Source: Brachypodium distachyon | Taxonomy: Eukaryota > Streptophyta > Magnoliopsida > Poales > Poaceae | Direction: 5' to 3' | Length of the DNA: 64,000 bases | Assembly: GCF_000005505.3 (NCBI RefSeq) | Contig: NC_016135.3 | Span: 5,659,501 to 5,723,500 of the forward strand | Shown here: in pieces, positions 22,903-33,987 of the stretch | How the letters are laid out: every line of letters starts with the position of its first letter | Position numbering within the stretch: the stretch's first letter is position 1 | Notes under the pieces: model-generated | Databases searched by the model: none | What the model saw: only the letters and a program-made list of their open reading frames with translations | What the model was told of the DNA's origin: nothing | Translations under genes and position numbers: made by a program

Positions 22903-24300
22903 TTATTCAAGATTTTCCACTAGGATGGCGGGTTCAGGAGCTACACCATGATCCTGATGTTCCTCTGAACTGACGGGTTCAGAAGGTACATCATGATCCT
23001 CTCTAGATGTGCTATGCATATCTCTCATGGGAAATATGTCCTCAAAGAATGTAGCATCTCTGGAGTCCATAATTGTACCGACGCTCATGTCAGGTGCTCC
23101 AGAATTTACAACCAAGAATCTATAGCCAACACTCCGAAGTGCGTAGCCAAGAAAGACACAATCAACGGTTTTTGGTCCAAGCTTACGTTTCTTGGTAATT
23201 GGCACATTGACTTTCGCCAGACAACCCCAAGTCTGTAAGTAAGAAAGTGTGAGTCTCTTCTTTTCCCATAGCTCGTATGGAGTGACTTCTTTATCTTTTG
23301 TGGAAACACAATTTAGGACATGACACGAAGTCAATAGCGCCTCCCCCCACCATGCCTTGGATAAACTAGCAGTGTCTAACATGGCGTTGACCAAGTCAGT
23401 CAGCGTGCGGTTTTTCCACTCAGCAACTCCGTTTGACTGGGGCGAATAAGGAGGCGTCCTCTCATGGATTATGCCATGTTCCTCACAAAATGAATTAAAC
23501 TCACTGGAGAAATATTTTCCACCGCGGTCAGACCGCAAACGTTTAATTTTCTTCTCAAGTTGATTCTCGACTTCCGCTTTATAGATCTTAAAATATTGCA
23601 ATGCTTCATCCTTTAATTTTAATAAATACACATAACAGAATCTAGTCGCATCATCAATGAAAGTCATAAAGTAACATTTTCCACCTTTGGTTAATACACA
23701 GTTCATCTCGCAAAGATCAGAATGTATGAGCTCTAACGGTGCTAGGTTCCTCTCCGCAGCAGCCTTGTGAGCCTTGCGAGGCTGCTTCGCTTGCACACAA
23801 GCTTGGCACTTCGAACCTTTAGCCACAGTGATTTTAGGGTTAAACTCAGATTTGCTAATCGCGTCATGTAACCAAAATTAATGTGACAAAGTCGTGAATG
23901 CCAAACATTAGACTCGTTATTAATAGAATTGACGCTGTTCACGACCTTATTACAAAAATCCGAAAGGGATAAGCGGAACAAACCTCCGCACTCATAACCT
24001 TTGCCAATAAATTGTCCATACTTACACACAATAACTTTATTGGACTCAAACACTAATTTAAATCCGTCCTTGCAAAGAAGTGATCCACTAACAAGATGCT
24101 TCTGAATGGAGGGCACATGCTGCACGTTCCTCAGCTGCACGATCTTTCCCGAAGTAAACTTCAGATCCACCGTGCCAACACCATGAACAGAAGCATGGGC
24201 GCCATTCCCCATCGTCACTGAGGAGCGGATGGCCTAATATGAAGAAAACAAGGAAATATCATGAATAGTTGCACCTGTATCGACCCACCAATCGGTGGAC
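22903..24300 (-). pseudogene. C2 protease and integrase
   Basis: Protease is seen as WWVDTGATIHD near 24290. The pre-integrase region (LRNVQHVPSIQKHLVSGS, WHSRLCHINFGYM) runs from 24218. Integrase runs from 23826 with CQACVQAKQPRKAH, the acidic residues in LIHSDLCEM, LRSDRGGKY and NGVAEWKNRT (the usual Arg after the catalytic Glu is Trp), and FLGYALRSVGYRF. Frameshifts lie near 23800 and 24225. A TAA at 22903, explicable as a changed CAA, separates it from RT. Confidence 0.87.
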
Positions 24301-24364
24301 TGACATATAGAAAATAAAGTAAATAAATTACCATACCCGCCTGCATCTTCATTGTTGCTAATGG

Positions 24365-25191
24365 TCAAATTAGCAACCTTTTGCCGAATCTGTCCTCTTT
24401 TGCGCTCCTTGCAGTTACTCGCCCAGTGGCCGAGTCCTCCGCACACAAAGCAAGGATCCTTGTCCTTGTTACCTCCTTTCTTCTTCTTCTTAAAAGTGGT
24501 AGTGTTCTTTGGACCAGCATTGTTGAATGACTTTCCCTTTCCCTTGTTGTTACTGTTGTTGTGGTTGTTCCTCTGAACCATGTTGTCAGTGGACGTACCC
24601 TCTTATGTGTTGCCTTTGGGCCAGCATCTTTTGCTCTCGCCTTTTCCTCAACATCAAGAGTCCCAATCAGGTTCTCCACAGAGATTTCTTGTCTCTTGTG
24701 TTTTAGTGAAGTAGCAAAGTTCCTCCACGAGGGAGGAAGCTTGGTGATGATGCCCCCCGTGACAAACTTGTCGGGTAGTGGACACTTGAATTGCTCAAGT
24801 TCTTTAGCCATAGTCAGTAACTCATGAGCTTGTTCCACTACAGATCAGTCTGCAACCATCTTATAGTCAAAGAACTGGTTCATGACGTATAGCTCACTGC
24901 CAACGTCAGATGCGCCAAACTTAGCATCGAGCGCATTCCACAACTCTTTGGCATCCTGATAGTGCAGATAAGCATCAATGAGCTTATCTCCCAGCACACT
25001 ACAGATCGCACCGAAGTCTACAACACAAGCCTCAACATACAAGTGCTGAGGAACAATTGTTTGAGTCTTCCCATGTTGTACCGCCCACCATGCGCCCATA
25101 GCCACGAGCCACATATGACATTTATACTGCCACCTCTTAAAGTGCAGTCCAGTAAACACAGGTGGTTTCAATGCGACCGCAAATTGAGACA
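24365..25191 (-). pseudogene. C2 gag
   Basis: ATG at 25191 opens MSQFAVALKPPVFTGLHFKR, the start typical of UBN2-type copia capsids. It continues with LIDAYLHYQDAKELWNALDA, a TAG at about 24842, then ELEQFKCPLPDKFVTGGI and LPPSWRNFATSLKHKRQEIS. A frameshift near 24560 moves the CCHC knuckle (CFVCGGLGHWASNC at about 24440) to another frame. The frame upstream of this ATG is open all the way back into the 5' LTR to 25615 (see 25226-26159), so the real N-terminus could lie in the LTR. Confidence 0.85.
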
Positions 25192-25202
25192 TCGAAAATT
25201 GC

Positions 25203-25412
25203 CTACACGTGTAAGGTTTTTGGATTGTTGAATAATTAGGTAATTTCGATGAATATTTAATCCAGAAAAACAATGTGTAAAACATATAGCATATTATATC
25301 ATGCAAACTAGACAAATTAAATAGCAACGCACAACAATAAAACTTATCTAATTTTACGGCATGAATAATAGAACTACTAATCAAAATCAACAAGAAAGAG
25401 CAGATTACGTAC
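25203..25412 (-). other. Possible intron/exitron spanning LTR end and primer site of C2
   Basis: On the minus strand GTACGTAATC at 25412 looks like a donor and CACGTGTAG at 25203 like an acceptor. The 210-nt segment is a multiple of three, has no stop in the LTR-gag frame and encodes hydrophobic stretches (SFLLILISSSIIHAV, FYCCALLFNL). Removing it would keep the frame into gag. The same donor sequence is kept in the 3' LTR copy near 10540. Consensus-based inference only. Confidence 0.4.
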
Positions 25413-26159
25413 GGTGCTGTACTCTTTTCCTGTGTTTGTTTGTTGAGGTCGGTGACGAGTCCGGCGGCGTCGATGTTCACGTCGGCAACAGCAGCAGCCT
25501 TGACTACCTCCTGGGTAGCGGCCAGCGTCTGCGCAGTAGCAGTTGTCTGGGCTTGGAGTTGGGCAGCCTGCGGCTGCTGAGCTAGAGCGGCAGCCTGTGC
25601 GAGCTCATCGGCCATTGGTGATGAAGATGCCGAGGAAACAAGGACGTGAAGACGCGAGCAGTCGCGTGAGAACGTTCCCCAAAAACCTTATCGACCATCT
25701 CCGAGGCAAGATCTCGAAGGTCGGGGTTCTGGAGGCTTGCTCTCCCGGCGATCTGTGCATGCAGTCGACGGGATGGAGTAGCAGTTGGCGGCGAACAACG
25801 AGATTGGATCGTGGGCGTGACGGCTAGGGTTCGGTTTAGAAAACCCAAACCGACTCCGCAATTATCGGGATTTGTTACGCGTCCGCAACGGATTCCGACT
25901 GCCAAAAAGATAAGCACGACCCGATCGACGAAAGCGTGGCGTGGCGTGGCGCGGCGCGGCGAGCGGAGGAGGAGGAGGAACGTGCGTGGAGATTTTCTTT
26001 GCTCACTTACTCAAAAGGTGAGAACCAACATACCTTATATATTGGTCCAACGCCCACTAAACTAGCAAGGTGGAACTATTCCCACTCAATGAATGGGCTT
26101 TTGAGATTTTCCAGGAATTAATTTCAGATTGGACCTTGGGCTAACCCAAAATTCCAACA
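25226..26159 (-). mobile_element. C2 5' LTR with internal ORF
   Basis: 934 bp (minus), TGTTGG...CAACA. A TATA box (ATATATAAGG) lies near 26036-26045. ATG 25615 opens an Ala/Gln-rich frame (MADELAQAAALAQQPQAAQ), then VNIDAAGLVTDLNKQTQEKS and hydrophobic residues. It remains open through the LTR end (25226) into gag, 257 codons in all to 24845. About 130 of these codons lie inside the LTR. The 3' LTR copy has the same ORF with a different length of Ala/Gln tract and one stop. Confidence 0.85.
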
Positions 26160-26164
26160 CTAAG

Positions 26165-26277
26165 GACTAAAATAGCCTAGATGTGAGGGGGAGTGTTGAG
26201 AATATAAATATACAGGCTAGCATCTTTCCATCAGTTCGGACTTTTGGTTCAAGTGTCTAGCACATCAATCTCACATG
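26165..26277 (+). mobile_element. Right arm of the foldback/TRIM unit and short LTR
   Basis: After the C2 TSD comes GACTAAAATAGCCTAGATG, then a purine tract GTGAGGGGGAG, then an 84-bp LTR-like block from TGTTGAGAATATAAATATAC to CAATCTCACA. The block is followed directly by PBS TGGTATCAGAGC at 26278. Its last 30 bp match the LTR-like end at about 10238-10267. A PPT-LTR-PBS order means two internal domains share this LTR. Confidence 0.55.
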
Positions 26278-27980
26278 GTATCAGAGCGGTTAGACTAACG
26301 TTGCCGATCCTTGGTCACTCCTTCGGCATCACGACGCCTCCGGGGAGATCATCCCCCGTGATCTCCCCGGAGGGCTCTTGTAGTTCTTCTTCCGGTCAAT
26401 CAAAGATTAGATCGGTTCCATAGATTAGTTTAGATCAAATTTCCAATTTCCAAACTATTAGATTAGTTTCGTTTAGCCACAAATATCCACGAAACCTTCT
26501 AGCCGGCGAGAATCCAGAAGGCGCGGCAGCACCAACTTCAACATGCAGGCTGGCCGGACCTCCGGAATATACCCAAGCGAGCCAGGCGCAGCTCACTCGG
26601 GTTCCAAGCTTCTTCCGCACCACGGTACCAAGCGGCGACATACACGCCTCGACTTCAAGTGCCGGTGGCATCACACGCTTGCAGATCAAATCACTGGAGG
26701 GCGGAACTCCCACGTGCTTCGGCGTGCCTGCATCATCTACTTCGGCCTACTTCGGCTTCTCCGCGTCACGCTCACGACGAGATCAGGCTGCACCACCTCA
26801 TCTCTTTCCCATGCATGCCGGAAACAGGCGATATGGCAGATTACCAAATCAATCGATGCACATGCATGTGCACAGACGTATCTGCACTGGTACGTCCATG
26901 CAGATCTTCACCAGCCCGAGGAGACACGACAGCAGCACAGGTCTACGCGAAGCACTCCACAACGGCGTGACACGTCCACCCGAGGACTACACCGAGCCAT
27001 ACTATGCGGCATCGTCTACGTCGCCAGCGACCTGCACAACCTCTGAACCCTCTACATCGGCCGGTCCTCCTACGTTCAGCTGTACGACTACATCAGCCTA
27101 GCTACGAGCTATCTCTACGTCAAGCAGATACACAAGAAGCGACTTCAACATCCATCACATGCCAGGCCAGTGTGGAACGAGATGCAATCTCGGTCAGGCA
27201 CGACACGACATCGACACATCATCGTCAAAATGGGACGTCTTCAAGCGACAGATCATCGTCGACATGCTCGTTGTTACGCCATCGCCGATACTTCATCGCC
27301 AAAGGTCTTCATCAACATGGTCTCCATCAACAATTTTCGTCAACTAGCCGCCGCCGCTTCGTCCACACGGATGGACATCTCCCGCGTCCTCTGACAGTTC
27401 AACTGCAAGACGCATCAGCAACGGCATCATACCCGCGTTAGCTTCATCGACGACGGCATTACTGCGTCCGCTTCACCGACGACGGCATCGACCGCGTCAT
27501 CATCTCCCATGTCCTTTGACAGACTCTTCTGCAAGTCGTTCCGCGTCTCCGAGGCTTCGACTGCATCGACACCAACATCACTATTTGTGATGACTCGCCT
27601 CCGGTTCTAGCAAAACTGGCGGTCGCACGGCACGCACAGTGCTGGCAAAAACGATGCGTGCTCGATGGGTTTCCACCAGTTCTGGCAAACCTAGTGGTCT
27701 CATCTCCTTTTACGCGTCCTCTGACATTTGCGAGACGCTCCTCCCGACGACATCCACTGACATCTGCAAGGTGCATCGTCTTCGACTACAGCTCCGTCTC
27801 TACATCATCATACGCAATTTTTGTTTGCTCCTTCGGCTATGTGCGGCTACATCCACTACGACGACTACTACTTCGACTACTGCCTCGACCACGGCTACAT
27901 CATGATCGGCTACCTCGACATCGACATCAAGAGCATCAAGGGCTAGGTCGACAGCTACTCATCGGCAACAACTCCAGTCA
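26278..27980 (+). mobile_element. Non-coding internal domain of an LTR element (LARD-like)
   Basis: Begins with a PBS and a hairpin (26337-26373). It then shows short overlapping ORFs rich in His, Arg, Ser and Thr in all frames, with no gag, protease, integrase or RT motif. It is interrupted by the CACTA element at TCA (27978-27980) and resumes at 39853. Loose CATC/GTCG repeats suggest degenerate repetitive sequence. I see no function beyond a non-autonomous LTR element body. Confidence 0.45.
26337..26373 (+). other. 15-bp perfect stem hairpin close to the PBS
   Basis: CCTCCGGGGAGATCA (26337-26351) pairs with TGATCTCCCCGGAGG (26359-26373) around a 7-nt C-rich loop. It sits about 47 nt after the PBS, where retroviral leaders have dimerisation and packaging stems. 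Role inferred only from position. Confidence 0.8.
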
Positions 27981-28350
27981 CATTACTCCAGAAAACCCCT
28001 CTAGTGGCAGTCAAAAAATGGGGTTGGTGGCGGTGATCATGCCCGCCACCAACTCTGCGTCACTGGAGGTTTTAGCACTGGTGGCGGGTAAAATACCCGC
28101 CACTGCTGCACCGAGATCACCGATGGCGGGTAAAATACCCGCTACCGAAGACCTACAAACCGCCACTGTACATCCCTCCGGCACCACCCGAAAAGTGCGT
28201 GGAGTACAACAGTGGCGGGCAAAGTACCCGCCACTGGAAATGTCCAGTGGCGGTGGCCACACACCTTTTCTAGTGGCCGTGGTGTCTAACCGCCACTGCT
28301 ATATGTTCAGTGGCGGTGGTTTATAACCGCCACTGTTACTATTTTTTCCT
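27981..28350. repeat. CACTA left subterminal repeat region
   Basis: More than ten copies of a TGGCGG(G/T) core in alternating orientation, many as paired palindromes such as TGGCGGGTAAAATACCCGCCA. Such arrays are presumed binding sites for the element's second protein. Confidence 0.85.
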
Positions 28351-28561
28351 GAAAAAAATAAATGAATTATTTATAAAAAAATATATTCCCGCATCACAGA
28401 AATAGCAGGAATACAGCAGCACAGTATATATCACCAAAGAAACATAATAGCAGCAAATATATTACAAAGTTCCACACGAGTTAAACATTCAAGTCACATG
28501 CATGTATACAAAATGTTTGAAAGATTGAGCCACAAATAAAAGTGTTCCACACAATTTAACC

Positions 28562-30537
28562 ACTTTTGGCGACAATTCTGTCGCGGTCGCCGCGGTAGTA
28601 ATCCCTGCTCGTTTTGAGGACCTCTTTGTTGAGGATTTCACCGATGTCCTTCTGGATCTCGTACACGAGAATTTTTGAGTTGTGCCCTAACTCGGCGTTG
28701 GCCAGAAACAAATTCCTCACTTCTTCGAAGGTCTTCTTCCCCTTTGGCTGGAAGTCGTTGATGAACTGTTGAATAGTGTGCGCGCAGTAGTAACCACACT
28801 AGGCGGATCCTTCTGGCTGTTGCTCCCAGGGAACCTGAAAGTGTGCCTGAGGGGAGCGTCAGGATTGCGGCTGAAGCCAGGCATCACGTACCATTTCAAC
28901 GCGTCGCGATAGGCTGTGTCGATGACATTTTTGATCAGCTCAAAGTCGCGTTGTGGTTCATTCTCCTTGCGTCGTTGTGGATCAAAATATGTGACCCCTC
29001 CAAGATCAAGGTAGATGGTGATTGTCACCCAATGGCCGTTGTTTCACAAAAGGACGCACATTGTATTAGCCACATAATATAACAAGCAAGTCTTCCGGCG
29101 GAAAAAGATGTATGTATTCACGCGAATTGAAAACAACTTACTGTAGATGGTACAATATCAATACAAAACATGAATTGAGTGAGGTATTCAATCGCCAACC
29201 TTCTACTTTCGGCCAACAATGGGTCTAGACCAAGCAAAGTGGCGTTGAAGAGAAGGGGGTCGGCGACGGCCATCCCATATTGCTTCACCCTATAGGCCTC
29301 CCTCATGTAGTGTACACACCACAATCTTAATATGGCGTTGTCGACGCACTTGCGGTTGAAGAGGTGAAACAAGTCGAGGAAGTCAATGCCGAAGGTAACG
29401 TCATTTTCCCTCTGGATTTCCCCCGTATTGGAGTCGAAGAAGCCATAATGCTTTGGCACTCGAACCCTAATTTCCAGATTTGTTAGGTCTGCGCCTAGTG
29501 ATGCCACATTCATGTATTTTTCATGGAGCTCTTGCATCTCCCGTGGCAAGCGATACAGGTCATCCAGGGACACCATCGGTTGTCCGGGGTGGAACAACAA
29601 ATTTGGGAGAATCGCCTGTCCACGAAATAAGATCCATCAGGCAATCTATCTCCAACACGGGGGTGGGTGGGCATCTTCAGAATGTCTGGTCGCTCTTCCC
29701 AAATCCCTTCTATCTTCGGTGCGGTCTTTGGTTGTCTTCCCGTAGAAGACGACTCTTTCCCCTCCTTGGAGGAGCCCTTGCTTGCCTTGCCGCCTGTCCC
29801 CCTCTTGTTTTTCCTGCGTCTCAGGACATCGGAATTGTTCGTTTTATGGGGGACCTGCATCCCAGATGGAGCGCTTGGACGGGGCTCCAACGGGGCCGAT
29901 ACTGCTGCCGCTCTCCGAGGGACGGGTCTTGGTACGGATGGCTTCGGGGCTTCGGGTTTGGGCGGAGACGGAGGATTTTGGCCTGCATTGTCGTCGCTGC
30001 ACTCCGCCGCAGGTGAGAAGTCTCGTTCCGCGGTCTCGTAGTCCAAAGAACCGGGTGAGGCGCCAAGCGGCGACGGAGACGTCAGGCTCCGGGCGGGTGG
30101 AGACGGACCGAGGCAGGGCGATGGAGATGGAGATGGAGAAGGCTCCGTAGCGAGGACCACCAACCTCCTAGGCCACATGACGTATGAGTTGACGCAATCC
30201 CTTAGGGTCGTCGCCTCTACGTGCGGAGGATAAGGGACCCATTCGTCCTCGAAGCCCTTGAGCACGGGGTCCACCTGCTCCCTGAACATGTCGTCTCGCA
30301 GGGTGACGTGGTGCACCACGGCCGTACGCGGCATCAGCAACCCGTGCGCGCCCAGAGGATTCCCCACCGTCGGCATATGTAGCCGGCATTTGACGCTCTT
30401 CTGCGCATGACAAACATGGCAACATCATTAATAGATTGGAACATTATAGTGGTATTTCACTATTTTTCGTACCGTCCGAAGACGCTTACCGTGAGGTTCT
30501 CGTCGGGTGGCCCAAGCGGGTCAAGCTGGCACTCGGT
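28562..30537 (-). pseudogene. CACTA ORF2, 3' part with Ulp1-like protease region
   Basis: After the LTR-B insertion the minus frame continues CQLDPLGPPDENLT to a donor (GTAAGC at about 30490). The next exon (from about 30402) holds VKCRLHMPTVGNPLGAHGLL, a Pro/Ser/Lys-rich linker and LLFHPGQPMVSLDDLYRLPR. Then come VTFGIDFLDLFHLFNRKCVD and YLTQFMF. A final exon reads NNGHWVTITIYLDLGG with the His of a C48/Ulp1-like site, YFDPQRRKE, then an in-frame TAG immediately before CGYYCAHTIQQFINDF, which carries the presumed catalytic Cys. The end is at about 28562 (DRDRIVAKSG). Ulp1-like domains in plant CACTA second ORFs are known. The stop removes the nucleophile. Confidence 0.7.
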
Positions 30538-31460
30538 TGTAACATCCCAACTTTTCTAATTTGGATGTTATCACTTTTTTTTCATGTCACGTGCATGTCA
30601 TTTTGACCATATTTGATTTTGGAGATGATCTTACAATTTAATTGGGAATTTATTTGGATCTTAAGAGTGATTATATGCATTTGTTACAATTTATCTGAGC
30701 TGCATATGCATTAAAAATAGTTTTATAAATTATATTTCATGAGGAAACTATTTTTCCTAGCTTCCAAACAGGTATTTGGAATTTCAGGAATTTTCTGGAA
30801 TTTTTCCGATGCCGTTTGGTATTTTATTTGCCTTATATGATTTTCTAGCAATTTAGAGACCCAGAAAAACTATTTCTTTATTTGTTTTTCTTCTATTCCA
30901 CGGAGTACGTTTTCTCTACACGGAGGCGTATTTCCATGAAATCCGTTTTCACTTAAGTGTACCGAAGGGGTATCTTTTAATCTCATCCATCCATTTCCCA
31001 TCCAACGGCCATCCTTTTTTTTTCCTTTTTCCTTTTTCCTTTTCTTTTTTTTTTCTTTTCTCCTTTCCTCCTTCTTCTTCCTCACGCACACAGGCACAGC
31101 CTGTGCTGGCTGCGTCCATGGCCAGGCCCAGCTCGGGCGCCGCTGCTGCTCGCCGGCCCCTGCCCCGCCGCCCTGGCTCCGCCCCTCGCCGCCGCAGCCC
31201 CGCCGCCCGCCCGCAGCCCCTGCCATGGCCGAGCCCGAGCTCGAGCTCGAGTCACCGGCGTCCATGGCCGCCCACCTCGAACACCACCCTCCGAACCGTT
31301 TTTCTCCGCGATTTCTTCGCTAATTCGTGATCCACACAGCAAGGAATCTATCCCAACAAGATTGAAACCCTCCCGGACTCTATCTCGTCCGAATTTTAAG
31401 CGAAACCGAATCCCGTTCAAATCTCACCCGCCGCCGGCCTTATCCCGAGCGCCCCGAGCC

Positions 31461-31469
31461 CTATAAATA
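31461..31469 (+). promoter_or_regulatory. TATA box of LTR-B
   Basis: CTATAAATA in GC-rich context, with a CT-rich leader without ATG from about 31490 to a splice-like CTCCG|GTGAGC at 31735/31736. Confidence 0.5.
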
Positions 31470-32711
31470 TCCCAAGCTGACGCCCTCGAGAGCCCAGACC
31501 AATCTCTCGAAATCTAGCTCGAAGCCGCAGTCAACCTTGCCACCAATTTCAAGTTTTGTCGCCGTTTCCACGCAAACTCCGGCGAGCAATTCCTACCGTC
31601 TCGCCCCAAATTAGCCCGAGCCACCACCACCTTTAGATCCCTATCGACGCCTAGAACACCATACACCACAGCCTTGCCTCCGGAAACCTCTGTTTCGCCG
31701 ACTCCCATCAACTCCGGCGAACTCCATCTTCTCCGGTGAGCTTTCTTGCTCTGTTTTCGGGCTGCAGTCTATTTTGATTAGCCTACTTCTATACTCCGTA
31801 TCTTTTGTTCCGTAGATCCTATTTAGGAAATTCTTTTTGCATCTGGTAGCTTACATCTTGCTCTATAAATTAGACCTCTTTAGAAGCCCCGTCTCTATCA
31901 TCTTCAGCAGTGCATCATCGTTCCAAATCGGTATTCCCAGTTAGTCTGTTTTAGATTAGATAACTTTCGACGTTCTTGTTGAGTAGATTGTAGACCCGTT
32001 TAGGTTGTGAGATCCTGTAGGATGACGAGTAGGTCTTGTGTTACACCCTGTTATTTTTTTCACCTTTTGTAGGTTTAGATAATGACCTAAAAGTTTGTCA
32101 AAACTAGCTACCTGTTAAAAAGAACTTAGACACCGGTTTAGTCTAGCCAGCACTGTTATTGATTAGACACTTTGTAGAGCTTAATGTTTAAAACCTATAA
32201 ACCCCTTTTCGTTTATTCTTTCTGTAATGTAAACATTGGTTAAAACTATACACCTGAGAACACTTTTCATGTAACATGTAATTAGATTACACTACTAGAA
32301 TAATAATTGAAAACTGTATTCACAGAATGCTGTTTTTGATTAGCTACTTTCGTAGGCTTGTATCTTTTGTTTCGTAGCTCCGTTTTAGATGAAACTTTCT
32401 GTGTTATAAGCCTTAAGTTATGTTATTAGTTTCAGTACCTTCCGTACCATTAGTTCAGACGTGTTTCGACAGTCCCCTTCCCGTTAGATTCGCTATCTGC
32501 TATCAGCTCGTAGGTTATCATTTGTCTCCACTTGGTTCCAAATCTTGTCCCTAACCTTAGATCTGTGCTTGCGGTTGGATTAGTATTAGTTGTGCCTTGT
32601 TAGTTGCTTTTCTAAATTTAAGTTTTTGTAATTCTTATCTGGCTCTTATTGGAGTTATAATTTGGAGTTGTTGAACAAGTTATTCATTGTTGCTTTCGTT
32701 CTTCGCGATAG

Positions 32712-32777
32712 ATTATCCCGAGTGTGAGTGCGAAGAGTGCCAGGGAAATTTTGATCGTTACAGCAACTCAGGCTCAG
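32712..32777 (+). other. Exon-like 66-nt block in LTR-B
   Basis: Acceptor-like TTCGCGATAG precedes; AG|GCAAGT follows. In the common phase it encodes YPECECEECQGNFDR and a Ser/Asn/Gly end. It has the same length as the LTR-A block, and its Cys codons differ from that copy only at third positions. Confidence 0.5.
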
Positions 32778-33973
32778 GCAAGTGGATACCTTTGATCATC
32801 TAGAATCCTATAATTTTTGCATATGCTACTTTGTTTATAAGTTGTAGGCATGCATGTGTAGGTTTATATTGTTATGAAGTATTTATAAAATGCGTTTGCA
32901 ATTTATTAGCTGTCCTAAGTAGTATGCCTATAGGTTATTGTCATGCCACCAATCACCCTAAGTTATTACTTGTATGATTTTACAAAGTGCTTGCTACATT
33001 ATTGTACCAGGAGGGACCCAAAACTATTTTCAAAGTATTAAGTGCTCAAAATTGAGTCGTATGTGTTTGGAAAAATGTTTTCGAAACAAAATCCTCAAAA
33101 TGTTTTCAACTGGGCGGAGTGGTAAGTTTGAGACCATTATTGGTTGTCGACAAGGGCAGCATCCAATTCGGCTCTGCAGATGCTCAGGATTTTCGGTGGG
33201 GACCGCCGTCCAGAATCTAAAAGTTCAATTCTTTTCCAATGGAACCCAAAAGCTTACCTGTACAACCACCTGTTATTATGGCTCTGGCTTAGTCGAGTAA
33301 CTAGCGGGAAACCCTTACTTGGGTATCGTCATCCGGAGAGGGGCCAATGTGCTCATATGGGGCGGGCAGTGCCAGGATTAAGTATAGGGGGCTTCTAGTG
33401 AAAGACTTCGTCACAATCTTTACCTGTTGCGCACGCTTGTCGTTAGGCAACACTTTGGACTGATTGTGTCTGGTGGGTAAAGTGTACAAACCTCTCGAGA
33501 GTGTCAATCTAATCGATTAGCCATGCCCTTGGTTACGGGCGACCTTTGAGCTACTAAGTCTGGTTAAGAGGAGATCTTCTAGTTTTGTTTTCAAAAACCA
33601 AAAAAACTGTTTTGACTCGATGGAAGCATTCACAGAATGAGTATCTACTCGATGGATCCCACAGAATGGGTCAGGGAAATCAAGGGTTGCTATGTGAGCG
33701 TCAGTTTGACCCAGAATACATAGTTAGGTCGTGGAGATTCCATAGAAAGACCATATCTACTTTTCAAAACTATTTTCTATGAAATTCTAAATTTAGAGTT
33801 TTGCAAAGAAAAGCTATTATGAGTATTTCAAAATGAAACTTGTTGTTTTGGCAAAAGAACCATAGAAGCCATTTAGGAACTATCCAATAAGCATGTACTT
33901 GCATTTCTCCTAACCTCACAGGTATTTACTTGCGAGTACATTCAATGTACTTATCTGCACCTATCATGTGCAG

Positions 33974-33987
33974 AGAGTGATAATTAA
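33974..33987 (+). other. Terminal-exon-like block in LTR-B
   Basis: Follows ATCATGTGCAG. In the phase left by the GC donor at 32777 it reads E-S-D-N and stops at TAA (33985-33987). Confidence 0.35.

Larger units (their letters stand above)
10359..26159 (-). mobile_element. Copia element C2, containing C1
   Basis: Read on the minus strand it starts TGTTGGAATTTTGGG at 26159 and ends ATTCAACA at 10359, flanked by CTAAG on both sides (10354-10358 and 26160-26164). The 5' LTR is 25226-26159 (934 bp). The 3' LTR is 20314-20718 plus 10359-11015 and is split by C1. Gag, protease, integrase, RT and RNase H lie in copia order from 25191 down to 21252. The primer site after the 5' LTR is not the usual initiator-Met type. 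Several stops and one small RT deletion make it non-autonomous today. Confidence 0.9.

Noticed and set aside
20309..26159. C2 as an element separate from the LTR piece at 10359-11015
   Set aside because: CTAAG flanks 10354-10358 and 26160-26164, and the two LTR pieces join at the C1 TSD GTTGT, so they form one element.
26543..27905. Overlapping ORFs in the LARD-like internal domain
   Set aside because: All frames give His/Arg/Ser/Thr-rich translations without gag or pol motifs; probably chance.
27981..28350. CRISPR-like or satellite array
   Set aside because: The short TGGCGGG repeats alternate in orientation with irregular spacing and lie at the end of a CACTA element, where subterminal repeats are expected.
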